The notes: a model not told the origin generated them from the sequence alone. Shown: positions 34,401 through 42,026, counted from the first letter of the stretch. The stretch is DNA of 64,000 nt from RH-AL1 sp965214415 (GCA_965214415.1 CBDCBQ010000003.1:3038001-3102000); one strand, 5' to 3'. Numbers and translations: made by a program.

Positions 34401-35042
34401 GGTGCGTGGCGACAGCGCGCCAAGCACCACGGCCGCGCCGCCGCGCTGACGACGGATCAGCTCGGCGATCGCGTAGACCTCTTCCGCCGAGAAGGCGACG
34501 ACGGCGGTGCGCGGCGGCAGCCGGGACAGCTTCTTTTCGCCCGCGAAAGAAAGCTTCGAAAGGCGCGGCCGAGTGACGACGCGCACGCCCGGCAGGAGAT
34601 CGCACAGCGCGCGCTCCATGGTCTGCGCGCCGATCAGCAGCGTCTCGTCGCGGCCGCGGCGGTTCAGGATGCGATCGGTGAAGACGTGGCCGCGATCGAG
34701 GTTGGCGGCCAGCTGGATCTCGTCGATCGCGACAAAGCCGAGATCGATGTCGCGCGGCATCGCCTCGACGGTGCAGACCCAATAGCGCGGCTGCCGCGGC
34801 TTGATCTTCTCCTCGCCGGTGATCAGCGCCACGGCGTCGGCGCCGACCTTCTCGACGACCCGATTGTAGACCTCGCGCGCCAGCAGGCGCAGCGGGAGGC
34901 CGATCATGCCGGAACCGTGCGCGAGCATCCGCTCGATCGCGAAATGCGTCTTGCCGGTATTGGTCGGGCCGAGGATCAACGTGACCCCGGCGGCGCGGTC
35001 GCGCGGCGCGGTGGGGCTGGCGGCGGAGAACGGGAGGTTCAT
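31446..35042 (-). CDS. SUV3-like superfamily 2 RNA helicase with long low-complexity tail
   Basis: The 1198-residue protein has the helicase core in residues 1-330: Walker A ILGPTNTGKTHF, Walker B-like VAIDEIQLA, YIVATDAIGMGLNLD and QIAGRAGRHVRDG. This is the alphaproteobacterial relative of mitochondrial SUV3, an RNA-unwinding partner of degradative nucleases. A central region of helicase-associated domains extends to about residue 850. The tail is acidic Ala/Pro/Glu-rich, with an 18-bp DNA repeat, and then basic with a run of nine Gly and RG motifs, ending PFAKLAALKAKLEGK as in orthologues. The RG-rich region may bind RNA or form condensates. The ATG at 35042 begins directly before the core. 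Confidence 0.9.
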   Translation of the reverse strand: MNLPFSAASPTAPRDRAAGVTLILGPTNTGKTHFAIERMLAHGSGMIGLPLRLLAREVYNRVVEKVGADAVALITGEEKIKPRQPRYWVCTVEAMPRDIDLGFVAIDEIQLAANLDRGHVFTDRILNRRGRDETLLIGAQTMERALCDLLPGVRVVTRPRLSKLSFAGEKKLSRLPPRTAVVAFSAEEVYAIAELIRRQRGGAAVVLGALSPRTRNAQIDMYQSGDVDYIVATDAIGMGLNLDVDHIAFAGDRKFDGWHYRRLNPAEFGQIAGRAGRHVRDGTFGTSGRCPPFDNELVELLEEHRFESVGMLQWRNATLDFTSIEALTASLDLLPGERGLTRAPMAQDQIALDIATRDEEVRKVARNRGDVLRLWDCCQIPDYRKLSPAAHAELVLSIFNFVVRAGRIPDDWFARHIDALDRVEGEIDTLSARIAQVRTWTYIANRPDWLRDPEHWQGVTRRVEDTLSDALHARLAQRFVDRRTSVLRRRLRENAIMDAEITTSGDVMVEGQHVGQLNGFRFTSDPQAAGEEARTLNAAAQKALASEIDGRATRVNEAVDEAFVLANDGLIRWLGEPVGRIIAGAHILTPQVRVIADEQLTGPALELVQRRLDLWLGQHVAKLLGPLTELEKGEGQDGIARGIAFQIAESLGVLERGKVSDEVKNLPQEARGALRKLGVRFGAYHLYLPALVKPAPRALAAQLWALTNGGVEGVKGLDEVPHLAASGRTSFVADQTVSKGFYRAAGFRVCGERAVRVDILERLADLIRPAIAYRPGTTPGDPPPGTADGDGFVVTVSMTSLAGCSGEAFGTILRSLGYVLDRRAGPPITVPLLPKAATEPLQVKQPAPAEAAPDSAVPEPAPAAAVAEPAPQVDAAPAPVADLEDRVSLARQSELIAAALEGGALEAIEPFPIAPAAAAAPTPDVAPESAAPSEPVEEAVAAEPIATAEPVDAEEPAAREEPAAPEEPATVDEPAKVDEPATVDDEVVADEPPPVVDPIDASAEPVVPPRPADVEAAAIPLDQDSVAAEPVEIPLIEVWRPHRHNVHNRRPAERSRGPRRQPQGQTRGETMPNGAAAPADAAAPEAAALPERSEGHGHRGRPRDSNRPGGGGGGGGGEGRSRGGPHGQRRDVPTRADAPDGGRPKGDYPKGDYKGQKPRRDERRPPMTTEAPRDRDRQPDPNSPFAKLAALKAKLEGK
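32101..32190. repeat. Five 18-bp tandem repeats in the helicase tail
   Basis: Five units of 18 bp, each starting GCAGGCTCGT or GCAGGCTCTT, run from 32101 to 32190. In the protein they give a Glu-Pro-Ala repeat (EEPA, DEPA). The unit is a multiple of three, so copy number can change without breaking the frame. Confidence 0.8.
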
Positions 35043-35366
35043 CGAGGTCGCAGCGCGCCTTCGGTGATGGACGGGGCGTGAGCCGTAATCGTTAAGTCAT
35101 GGCCTGGCGCTCCACCGCAACCTCCAAGCGGGAGCGCCATGTTTCCGTACCACATCGGCACGGGCCGCGCGGTCGAACTTTACGAGTCGAACGCCGGTGG
35201 AACGAATCGCGCCCGAATCGGCGTCCGGCTCGGAGTCAGGTTTTGTTCGCACCAGATATCGGGGGTCGAAGCCTCAAACCGCTAGGTAGTGTGCCTATCA
35301 CCAATTTCGACGCGGTTCGGCGACCGGCTCGATTGAGCCGCGCGCGGACTCCGTCCAGATGCTTTG
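35043..35366. other. Intergenic region with a 9-bp stem hairpin
   Basis: The 324-bp gap holds the helicase promoter. It contains an inverted repeat TGGCGCTCC (35105-35113) and GGAGCGCCA (35131-35139) with a 17-nt loop, and several GANTC sites. No plausible gene or clear promoter was found in the rest. Confidence 0.5.
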
Positions 35367-36251
35367 TTAATCGCCAAACCAGCGCATCCGCGGACAGGGC
35401 AGGCCCGGAACGTCGCGCTCGAGTGCGAACAAACGCCCCGGCAAGGGATCGTCGGCGCGTTCGCCGGATAGATGGCGGCCATCGGTCGTGATGAAGAGGG
35501 TCCGCAGATCGGCGCCCCCGAAGCAGCAGCTGGTCGGACTCGGCACCGGCATCGCGATCACCTCGTCAAGCCGACCGTCGGGCGCGTAGACGTTGATGCG
35601 GCCGCCGCGCCAAAGCGCGACGTGGACGCGGCCGGCGCTGTCGACGGTCAGGCCGTCCGGCACGCCCACCTCGACTGGCACCTCGGCGAGAACGCGCCGG
35701 CGCGAGGGGGTGCCGGTGTCGAGATCGTATGCGTAGGCCCAGATCGTGCCACGGTGCGTCTCAGCGAAATACATGGTGGCGCCGTTCGGGCTCCAGCCGA
35801 GCCCGTTGGCGATCCCGATGTCGGTCTCGAACGGCACGAGGCCGGCAGGGTCGAGCCGATACAGTGCGCCCGACGGCGCGCGATCGCGGCTCGCCTCGAC
35901 ATGCATCGTGCCGGCCCACAGCCGCCCGCGCGGATCGCAGCCGGCGTCGTTGAAGCGGTTCTCGGGATGCATGTCCGGCCGCGCGAGGAGCCGCCGGTGG
36001 GACGACGCTGGCTCGAGCCGATAGATGCCGCCGCCGAGGCCGGCGATGAGGCGGCCGCGCTCGTCGAGCACCGCGAAGCCGGTCGGCGCGCCGGTGGCGA
36101 CGCTCTCGACGCGGCCGGTCGCTGGCGCGAAGCGGTGGATGGCATGCCCGGTTATGTCGACCCAGACGAGCGCCTGCGTCACGCCATCCCAGCGCGGGCC
36201 TTCGCCGAGATCGCAGCGGGGAAGGTCGTAGAGGGCGCGGGGGCTGGTCAC
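35367..36251 (-). CDS. SMP-30/gluconolactonase/LRE-like protein
   Basis: The 294-residue cytoplasmic beta-propeller protein has CDLGEGPRWD near the start (metal-binding Glu), PENRFNDAGCDPRGRLWAGTM, IGIANGLGWSPNGATMYFAET and VPDGLTVDSAGRVHVALW. These are the signature motifs of SMP-30/gluconolactonase family lactonases, with Glu, Asn and Asp metal ligands. Such enzymes hydrolyse sugar lactones in pentose or hexose-acid catabolism; the specific lactone is unknown and no sugar-catabolic gene is adjacent. GTG 36251 is favoured, as GGGAGAAG lies just upstream; a TTG at 36284 would add 11 residues. That ribosome-binding site lies in a hairpin. Confidence 0.85.
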   Translation of the reverse strand: MTSPRALYDLPRCDLGEGPRWDGVTQALVWVDITGHAIHRFAPATGRVESVATGAPTGFAVLDERGRLIAGLGGGIYRLEPASSHRRLLARPDMHPENRFNDAGCDPRGRLWAGTMHVEASRDRAPSGALYRLDPAGLVPFETDIGIANGLGWSPNGATMYFAETHRGTIWAYAYDLDTGTPSRRRVLAEVPVEVGVPDGLTVDSAGRVHVALWRGGRINVYAPDGRLDEVIAMPVPSPTSCCFGGADLRTLFITTDGRHLSGERADDPLPGRLFALERDVPGLPCPRMRWFGD

Positions 36252-36260
36252 GGCTCGTTC

Positions 36261-36293
36261 TTCTCCCGCTTGCTTCTCCCGCAAGCGGGAGAA
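36261..36293. terminator. 12-bp stem hairpin between rlmN and SMP-30 genes
   Basis: TTCTCCCGCTTG (36261-36272) pairs perfectly with CAAGCGGGAGAA (36282-36293) over a 9-nt loop. It lies 22 bp after the rlmN stop and 9 bp before the SMP-30 start, so it can act as rlmN terminator. The last stem bases on the mRNA (GGGAGAA) overlap the SMP-30 ribosome-binding site. Confidence 0.55.
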
Positions 36294-36315
36294 GGAAAGG
36301 CCGTGCCGCGAGCCC

Positions 36316-37512
36316 TCAGCCCTCGTCCACCATCACCGCCCGCGCCCGCAGCTTCTCGGTCTCACTCTTCAGCTGGCCGCAGGCGGCCAGGATATCGCGG
36401 CCGCGCGGCGTGCGCACGGGGCTTGCGTAGCCGGCGTTGAAGACGATGTCGGAGAAGCGCTCGATCGTCTCCCAGTCCGAGCAGTCGTACTTGGTGCCGG
36501 GCCAGGGGTTGAACGGGATCAGGTTGATCTTCGCCGGCACGCCCTTCAACAGACGCACCAGTTCGCGCGCCTCGGCGGGGCTGTCGTTCACGCCTTTCAG
36601 CATCACGTATTCGAAGGTGATGCGGCGCGCGTTGGAGGCGCCCGGATACTCGCGACAAGCGCGCAGCAGCTCGGCGAGCGGGTACTTCTTGTTCAAGGGT
36701 ACGAGTTCGTCGCGCAGATCATCGCGCACGGCGTGCAGCGAGATCGCCAGCATCGGCCCTGCCTCCGCCCCTAGGGGGCCGATCTTCGGCACCACGCCGG
36801 CGGTCGAGACGGTGACACGGCGCCGCGAGACGGACAGGCCGTCGCCGTCGCAGATCGTGGCGACGGCGTCGCGCACCGCCTCGAAATTGTAGAGCGGCTC
36901 GCCCATGCCCATGAAGACGATGTTGGAGACCACGCGCGACCCGGCCACGGGGATCAGCCCGTCGGTCGGCGGCGTCAGGCCGGGATAATCCCCGAGCCGG
37001 TCGCGCGCGACCACCACCTGCGAGGCGATCTCGGCGGCGGACAGGTTGCGCACGAGCTTCTGGGTGCCGGTGTGGCAGAAGGCGCAGGTCAGCGTGCAGC
37101 CGACCTGGCTCGAGATACACAGGGTGCCGCGGTCGCTCTCGGGAATGTAGACGCACTCGACCTCGGAACCGCGGCCGTGCGCCGTACGATCGGCAGCATG
37201 CGGCGGCAGGCGGATCAGCCACTTGCGCGTGCCATCGCGCGAGACCTGCTCGGACACGACCTCGGGCCGCGCCAGCGTGTACGTCTCGGCGAGCGTCGCG
37301 CGCAGCACCTTCGAGACGTTGAGCATGGCGTCGAACGAACTTGCACCCTGGAAATAGATCCAATGCCAGAGCTGGCCGACGCGCATGCGCCGCTCGCGCT
37401 CCGGCACGCCGACATCGGCCAGGGCTTCGGCGAGGCCGGCGCGGGTGAGGCCGACGAGCGAAGTCTTGGTCAGGGTCGTGGCGGGCGGCGCGGTGAGGTC
37501 GGTGAGGGACAT
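36316..37512 (-). CDS. rlmN: 23S rRNA A2503 / tRNA A37 C2-methyltransferase RlmN
   Basis: The 398-residue radical SAM enzyme has CTLTCAFCHTG (CxxxCxxC for the 4Fe-4S cluster), GMGEPLYNFE, and the second catalytic Cys near the C-terminus in ILAACGQLKSE. An N-terminal region with GQLWHWIYFQGASSFDAMLN corresponds to the RlmN accessory domain that binds RNA. It methylates C2 of A2503 in 23S rRNA and A37 of certain tRNAs. The ATG at 37512 begins just before conserved sequence. Length is normal. It is followed by the SMP-30 gene and preceded by a fructosamine-kinase-like gene on the same strand. Confidence 0.95.
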   Translation of the reverse strand: MSLTDLTAPPATTLTKTSLVGLTRAGLAEALADVGVPERERRMRVGQLWHWIYFQGASSFDAMLNVSKVLRATLAETYTLARPEVVSEQVSRDGTRKWLIRLPPHAADRTAHGRGSEVECVYIPESDRGTLCISSQVGCTLTCAFCHTGTQKLVRNLSAAEIASQVVVARDRLGDYPGLTPPTDGLIPVAGSRVVSNIVFMGMGEPLYNFEAVRDAVATICDGDGLSVSRRRVTVSTAGVVPKIGPLGAEAGPMLAISLHAVRDDLRDELVPLNKKYPLAELLRACREYPGASNARRITFEYVMLKGVNDSPAEARELVRLLKGVPAKINLIPFNPWPGTKYDCSDWETIERFSDIVFNAGYASPVRTPRGRDILAACGQLKSETEKLRARAVMVDEG

Positions 37513-37571
37513 GATGCGATACACTATAGGAGGTACTCGGGCGCGCCGCGAGACCCTCGCCCGATCTGCCG

Positions 37572-38405
37572 TCAGGTTCCGACCCTGACGAGCGCGTCTT
37601 CGACCTGCGCGCGATAGCTTGCCCCGAACAGGCGCAGGTGCACGAGCAGCGGCCACAGCCGATAGATCGGCAGCCGCTCGCGCCAGCCCGGCGAGAGGTC
37701 GAGCGCCTCGAGGAAGCGCGGCGGCGGCGCGTCGAACAGGGTGAGCATGGCGATATCGACTTCGCGGTCGCCGTGATAGCAGGCAGGGTCGATCAGCGTC
37801 ACCGCGCCGTTGGCGCCCACCAGCACGTTGCCGCCCCACAGGTCGCCATGCAGCAGCGCGGCGGGTGGACGCGCGGGCAGCAGATCGCCGAGACGGTCGG
37901 CCAGCCGCGCAAGCCGGCGCCCTAGCTCCGGCTCGACGTGCGGCAGGTGGCAGCGCAGCCGCCGCGCGGCCCAGAACGCCGGCCAATCCTCGCTGCGCGC
38001 GTTGAGGATCGCGACCTCGCCGAAGGCGTGATCGACAGGCCAGCCGTAGGCATCGCCGGTCGGCGCGTGCAGGCTGGCGAGCGCCGTCGCCAGGGCTTGC
38101 CAGGCCTTGCCGTCGAGGCGGCCGTCGGCCGGAGCGGCGGTCATGACGAGGAGATCGTCCGCGACCGCCACCACCTCCGGCGCGGGCGCGCCGGTCGCGG
38201 CGATGGCGCGCAGCATGTCGGCCTCGGCGCGGGCGGTGGTGCAGGTGTTGGTGGTGCAAATCTTGGTGGTGCAGGTCTTGGCGATCAGCGTGCGGCCGTC
38301 GACGAGCCGCAGCCGCGCCACCTGGGAGAGGCTGCCGCCGGAGAGGCGGCGCGCGTCGATGAGCGTACCGCCGGCGAGTGCCGCCGCGCGGGCGGGATCG
38401 CTCAT
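37572..38405 (-). CDS. Fructosamine kinase family protein with Cys-Thr-Thr repeat
   Basis: The 277-residue protein kinase-like protein has LLHGDLWGGNVLVG (catalytic loop, HGDLWxGN), LIDPACYHGDREVDIAML (DPA/metal region) and the ATP-binding Lys43 in TLIAKT. These are the features of the fructosamine-3-kinase/ketosamine-3-kinase family, which phosphorylates Amadori products for protein repair. Immediately after Lys43 a 15-residue repeat rich in Cys and Thr (residues 44-58) interrupts the normal loop; it is encoded by three 15-bp units. The gene overlaps the upstream phosphatase stop by 4 nt (ATGA). Confidence 0.85.
   Translation of the reverse strand: MSDPARAAALAGGTLIDARRLSGGSLSQVARLRLVDGRTLIAKTCTTKICTTNTCTTARAEADMLRAIAATGAPAPEVVAVADDLLVMTAAPADGRLDGKAWQALATALASLHAPTGDAYGWPVDHAFGEVAILNARSEDWPAFWAARRLRCHLPHVEPELGRRLARLADRLGDLLPARPPAALLHGDLWGGNVLVGANGAVTLIDPACYHGDREVDIAMLTLFDAPPPRFLEALDLSPGWRERLPIYRLWPLLVHLRLFGASYRAQVEDALVRVGT
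38235..38279. repeat. Three 15-bp tandem repeats in the fructosamine kinase gene
   Basis: Three units (38235-38249, 38250-38264, 38265-38279) are based on GGTGGTGCAGGTCTT. They encode the Cys-Thr-Thr-rich insert after the ATP-binding lysine. The middle unit differs by two or three bases. Confidence 0.85.
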
Positions 38406-38869
38406 CGCGACAGGCGCTGGACGAGCACGCGGGCGGCGGCCTCGACGTCGCGCCAAGTCTCCTCGAAGCCGGCCGCGCCGCCGTAATACGGATCGCGCGC
38501 GCCCTCGCCCGCGCGGCCCGGCACGAGATCGAGCAGCAGGCCGACCTCGGCCTTGGCATCCGCCGGCGCCATGCGGCGCAGGGCGGCGAGGTTGTCGGGA
38601 TCGAGCGCGTAGATGTGGTCGAACCGGCCGAAATCGGCGGGCGTGACCTGCTGGGCTCGAGAGCCGGCGATGTCGCAGCCGTGCCGGCGTGCCACCGCCT
38701 GCGCCCGCGCGTCCGGCGCCTCGCCGACGTGCCAGTGCCCGGTGCCGGCGGACTCGGCTTCGGCCACGAGCCCGGCCTTGGCCGAAGCCTGGCGGAACGC
38801 GGCCTCGGCCAGCGGCGACCGGCAGATGTTACCGAGGCAGACGAACAGGATTTTTGGCGCGGTACCCAT
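38402..38869 (-). CDS. Low-molecular-weight protein tyrosine phosphatase
   Basis: The 155-residue protein starts ILFVCLGNICRSPLAEAAF: the P-loop CX5R is C11 to R17, followed by Ser. DPYYGG near residue 125 supplies the general acid Asp, as in the family. Such enzymes dephosphorylate Tyr in proteins, often controlling exopolysaccharide synthesis, or act on small phosphates; no tyrosine kinase is adjacent. Its stop overlaps the start of the fructosamine-kinase gene (ATGA), so both are probably one unit of repair or phosphate chemistry. Confidence 0.92.
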   Translation of the reverse strand: MGTAPKILFVCLGNICRSPLAEAAFRQASAKAGLVAEAESAGTGHWHVGEAPDARAQAVARRHGCDIAGSRAQQVTPADFGRFDHIYALDPDNLAALRRMAPADAKAEVGLLLDLVPGRAGEGARDPYYGGAAGFEETWRDVEAAARVLVQRLSR

Positions 38870-38920
38870 GGCTCACGGAAGCGCGTGGCGGCGGGCGCCG
38901 CAAGCCTGGGCTCGTCCGCC

Positions 38921-39133
38921 TCAGCGCATCTTGTGGTGCTTCGACATGTGATGCATCGGCTTCATGGCCGGCTTGCCGCGATCCATGCTGGCCTTCTCCA
39001 TCGCGTGCTCGTCGGCCTCCGACATGGCGAGACCGCCCATCGGCCGGCCCTGCACGCCCTTGTCCTGCGCGTGCACGGCGGTGCCGGCGAGTAGAGCGGC
39101 GGTCAGCGTCAAAGTCGTGGTGGTCTTGCCCAT
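38921..39133 (-). CDS. Small secreted Met/His-rich protein
   Basis: The 70-residue protein has a signal peptide (TLTLTAALLAGTAVHAQD, cleavage near VHAQ) and a mature part of about 46 residues that ends MKPMHHMSKHHKMR. The Met and His density near the C-terminus suggests metal binding, for example copper. A second such protein lies at 41552-41773. Neither resembles a named family that I know. A palindrome TGACAGAGGTGTCA lies 58 bp upstream. Confidence 0.65.
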   Translation of the reverse strand: MGKTTTTLTLTAALLAGTAVHAQDKGVQGRPMGGLAMSEADEHAMEKASMDRGKPAMKPMHHMSKHHKMR

Positions 39134-39190
39134 GGCGGATGCCCTTCCCTGACGCGGCGCGCGTCTCGGGGATGTCCTAGGTTGCGTCGA

Positions 39191-39204
39191 TGACAGAGGT
39201 GTCA
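39191..39204. promoter_or_regulatory. Palindrome upstream of the Met/His-rich gene
   Basis: TGACA, four bases, TGTCA: a short inverted repeat 58-71 bp before the start of the small Met/His-rich protein. It is a candidate operator only. Confidence 0.35.
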
Positions 39205-39343
39205 CAGGCACGGCGATCGACCAAAACGGCGCATGTCGAATGCGAATCTTGCGTCAGTCTGCGTCATGCGTCAGCCGCCACGACCTTTGAATGTATACAT
39301 AACCGGACATCACCGCGATCATTGTTCCCGGAGGTGGTCTGCT

Positions 39344-39496
39344 TTTGAACCCTTCTTCCGCGAGGCCGGCCGTCCTGCTGGCGGCTCCACCCATGCCGCG
39401 CCGACGCCCGAGGATATCGGGCGGGTGCTGCGCACGTCCGAGACGTACGGCTACTGGATGGCCTCGCCGGCCGAGAACGCCGCGGAGACCAGGTAG
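39344..39496 (+). pseudogene. Possible cupin-protein C-terminal remnant
   Basis: The frame from 39344 reads FEPFFREAGRPAGG and then PTPEDIGRVLRTSETYGYWM and SPAENAAETR before TAG. The last 30 residues look like the C-terminal tail of small cupin proteins (PTPEDI...YGYW...PENAA). No cupin core precedes it, and the upstream sequence to 39232 shows nothing coding. I think it is a fragment, but cannot exclude a chance resemblance. The rest of the gap 39134-39516 holds nothing else that I can identify. Confidence 0.35.
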
Positions 39497-39516
39497 CCCG
39501 CCCCGACGCGAACGCC

Positions 39517-39771
39517 TCACGCTGCCAGCTGGCGCAGCAGCTCGGGTGGCACGTCGCCGATCGCGCAGACGAGCAGCGGCTCGAGATAGAGCCCCGCCTC
39601 GGCATCGGCCTTGTCGCGCAGCACGATCACGCCGGCGTAGAACGGGGCGATCCCGTCGGCCATCGCGATCGCCGTGCCGCGCGTGTGGCTCCGGCGCGGC
39701 GTCCCGGGGTGCAGCATGCCGCGCGCTCCGACGAGAAACGGAACGACGATGTAGGTTGTCGCGAGCGCCAT
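39517..39771 (-). CDS. Small protein of unknown function
   Basis: The 84-residue protein begins MALATTYIVVPFLVGARGMLHPG and continues with IAPFYAGVIVLRDKADAEAG and LLVCAIGDVPPELLRQLAA. It has no clear signal or membrane segment beyond a mildly hydrophobic start. GGGAAGG lies close before the ATG at 39771, so it is probably expressed. The family is not recognised. Confidence 0.55.
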   Translation of the reverse strand: MALATTYIVVPFLVGARGMLHPGTPRRSHTRGTAIAMADGIAPFYAGVIVLRDKADAEAGLYLEPLLVCAIGDVPPELLRQLAA

Positions 39772-39916
39772 GGCCTTCCCCTTATTGCGAATAGAACATA
39801 TAAGGAACATGGCGCTGGCGCAACCGAAAATGGGTTCACGTGCGCCGCGCCCGTCGTATGCTTGACAGCGGCGCGGCCGGCGGCTTGCCTGGGCGCGCCG
39901 CCGCCAGGGATCATCG

Positions 39917-41017
39917 ATGCGCCTCGTTTCGCTCCTCTCGCTCGCGCTTCTCGGCTGGCCGCTCGGCGCGGCGCTGGCCCTCTCGCCGGGGCCCGATCCG
40001 CTGACGACCGTGCTGCAGGCCGACACGGTCGCGAACGGCATCGCGACGACGCGCGACCGGCGCATGTTCCTGGTGTTCTCGCGCATCGACGGCAGCGCCG
40101 GGCCGCAGGTCGTCGAGTGGGTGGGCGGCAAGCCGGTCCCGTTCCCCGACGCCGCGTGGAACAGCTGGAAGCCGGGCGACGATCCGGCCAAAGCATTCGT
40201 GCGCGTCAACGCCCTGCGCGTCGGTCCCGAGGGGGCCCTGTGGGTGGTCGATGTCGGCGCGCCCGGGATCGGCAATCCGAAGCTGCCGCATGGGCCGAAA
40301 ATCGTGAAGATCGACGTCGCGACCGGGAAAGTCGCCCGCGTCTACGACCTCGACGGCGCGACCAACGCCAAGAGCTTCATCGACGATGTCCGGTTTCACG
40401 GGCCGCTCGCCTATGTCACCGATGCCGGGTCGCCCGGCGTGATCGTGCTCGATCTCGCCAGCGGCGCGGCCCGGCGGGTGCTCGACGGCGATCCCTCGAT
40501 GACGGCGCAGCGGCCGATGACGGCGGAGGATCACGTCCTGCGCGGGCCGGACGGCAAGCCGGTGCGCATCCACGCCGACCAGCTCGAGGTCTCGCCCGAC
40601 GGCAAGTTCTTCTACTATCAGCCGGCGAGCGGTCCGCTGTCGCGCATCACCACGCGCTACCTCGACGATCCGAAGCTCGATTCCAAGCAGCTCGCCAAGC
40701 ACGTGACGACCTTCGCCAAGACGCCGTCGACCGGCGGCACGGCGATCGACGCCGACGGCACGATCTATGTCAGCGATGTCGACCACCACCGCGTGCTGGC
40801 GATCAAGGCCGACGGCTCGCGCGCGATCGTGATCGAGGACCCCCGCCTGCTGTGGGTCGACGCGATGTGGATCGACGATGCCGGCTATCTCTACATGCCG
40901 GCCGCCCAGCTCGACCGGATGGCGCCGTTCAACGACGGCGTCTCCAAGGTGAAGTTTCCGATCTCGATCTACAAGACGAAGATCGGCATCGGCCCGCCGC
41001 CGAGCGACCATCCGTGA
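39917..41017 (+). CDS. Exported major royal jelly/yellow-family protein
   Basis: The 366-residue product has a signal peptide (LLSLALLGWPLGAALALS) and a beta-propeller of the major royal jelly/yellow family: WNSWKPGDDPAKAFVRVNALRVGPEGALWVVD, KIVKIDVATGKVARVYDL, SFIDDVRFHGPLAYVTDAG and LWVDAMWIDDAGYLYMPAAQ. Bacterial members are common but of unknown function; insect members bind small molecules. Export is confident. It stands alone, with no operon partner within 100 bp downstream except a small secreted protein. Confidence 0.8.
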   Translation: MRLVSLLSLALLGWPLGAALALSPGPDPLTTVLQADTVANGIATTRDRRMFLVFSRIDGSAGPQVVEWVGGKPVPFPDAAWNSWKPGDDPAKAFVRVNALRVGPEGALWVVDVGAPGIGNPKLPHGPKIVKIDVATGKVARVYDLDGATNAKSFIDDVRFHGPLAYVTDAGSPGVIVLDLASGAARRVLDGDPSMTAQRPMTAEDHVLRGPDGKPVRIHADQLEVSPDGKFFYYQPASGPLSRITTRYLDDPKLDSKQLAKHVTTFAKTPSTGGTAIDADGTIYVSDVDHHRVLAIKADGSRAIVIEDPRLLWVDAMWIDDAGYLYMPAAQLDRMAPFNDGVSKVKFPISIYKTKIGIGPPPSDHP

Positions 41018-41117
41018 CGCGCGCCCAATGTGGCATCCGAGGCGCGATCGGCCGCACTACAAAGGGAGTCCGACTCCGCGTAGAGTGCCGGCCGCACCAT
41101 CATACCGAGGCGGGACA

Positions 41118-41393
41118 ATGCGCAGGTTCCTGATCATGATCGCCGCCGTGGCGGCGGCCGGCCCCGCCCTGGCGCTCGAGGCGAGCGACACGATGAAAGC
41201 CTGGACGCAGGCCTCGGCCGGCGAACGGACCGAGCTTCTCACGCAGCTTCTAGGCCAGCACGGTGGCGCGCAGGGCGCGAGCATCCGGAAATGTCTCGAC
41301 GAGGCCTCGAACATCCCGGGCCACGCCGATCTTCAGATCCGCGAGATCGTGAAGTTTTGCGGATCTGCGAAGACCGACAGCGATCCGGTCTAG
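41118..41393 (+). CDS. Small secreted protein
   Basis: The 91-residue protein has a signal peptide (LIMIAAVAAAGPALALEA, cleavage near ALALE). The mature part of about 70 residues contains two Cys (IRKCLDEASN and IVKFCGSAK) that could form a disulfide. GCGGGAC precedes the ATG. No known family. It follows the royal-jelly-like gene by 100 bp on the same strand. Confidence 0.65.
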   Translation: MRRFLIMIAAVAAAGPALALEASDTMKAWTQASAGERTELLTQLLGQHGGAQGASIRKCLDEASNIPGHADLQIREIVKFCGSAKTDSDPV

Positions 41394-41551
41394 CGGATCT
41401 TCCCCCGCAGGGGGCCCCGGCATTCGACCGTCTCGAGAAGCTGGCTCGCGAGCTGGAGATCGTTTCGTCCCGAACCCTGCGGTGTCTAGGAGCCCCGCTG
41501 GGCCTAGTATTCGGCGAACGCCGGGAAAGCGTTCGCCGCCGTTTCGAACCG

Positions 41552-41773
41552 TCAGAGGTTCTTGCTGCCCGGCATGCGGCCTTTGCTCATGTGATGCCGC
41601 ATCATCATGTGATGCTTCATCATCATGTGGCTCATGCCGTGGTGCATGTGCCCGCCGGAGCTGGTGCCTCTGGTGTTCGTGCCGCCCAGAGCGACGGGGG
41701 TCGCATAAGCCGCCGATGCGGCCAGGACGACGAGGCAGGCTGCCGATACGGCGACGGCGATATGTTTCAACAT
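41552..41773 (-). CDS. Second small secreted Met/His-rich protein
   Basis: The 73-residue protein has a signal peptide (IAVAVSAACLVVLAASAAYA) and a mature part of 48 residues with an extreme Met/His cluster, HMHHGMSHMMMKHHMMMR followed by HHMSKGRM. About half of these residues are Met or His, arranged as in copper-binding methionine and histidine patches. Periplasmic copper or other metal binding is an inference. The ATG at 41773 is preceded by GAGAGGACAT, with a fair ribosome-binding site. The first protein of this type lies 2.4 kb away. Confidence 0.68.
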   Translation of the reverse strand: MLKHIAVAVSAACLVVLAASAAYATPVALGGTNTRGTSSGGHMHHGMSHMMMKHHMMMRHHMSKGRMPGSKNL

Positions 41774-41949
41774 GACAATGTCCTCTCGCGGAGCCGGGTC
41801 ACGGGCGCTCCAAGCGCCGTCCGACCTATCCACGTGCCCGCAACATGGCCTGGAGATTATCGTTGCAGGCGTACGCCGATCGGCGGGCTCGCGAGGATGG
41901 CGAAGGGGTCTGCCGATCGCAGGTGTGGGAGGCCCAGGCCGACGGATAT

Positions 41950-42026
<77 letters not shown>

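Noticed and set aside
35099..35491. Open frame upstream of the helicase
   Set aside because: It is antisense to the SMP-30 end for part of its length, has no family features and looks like a chance frame.
36316..38559. Apparent 747-residue fusion of kinase and RlmN
   Set aside because: The first half is the fructosamine-kinase gene in the wrong frame. RlmN starts at 37512.
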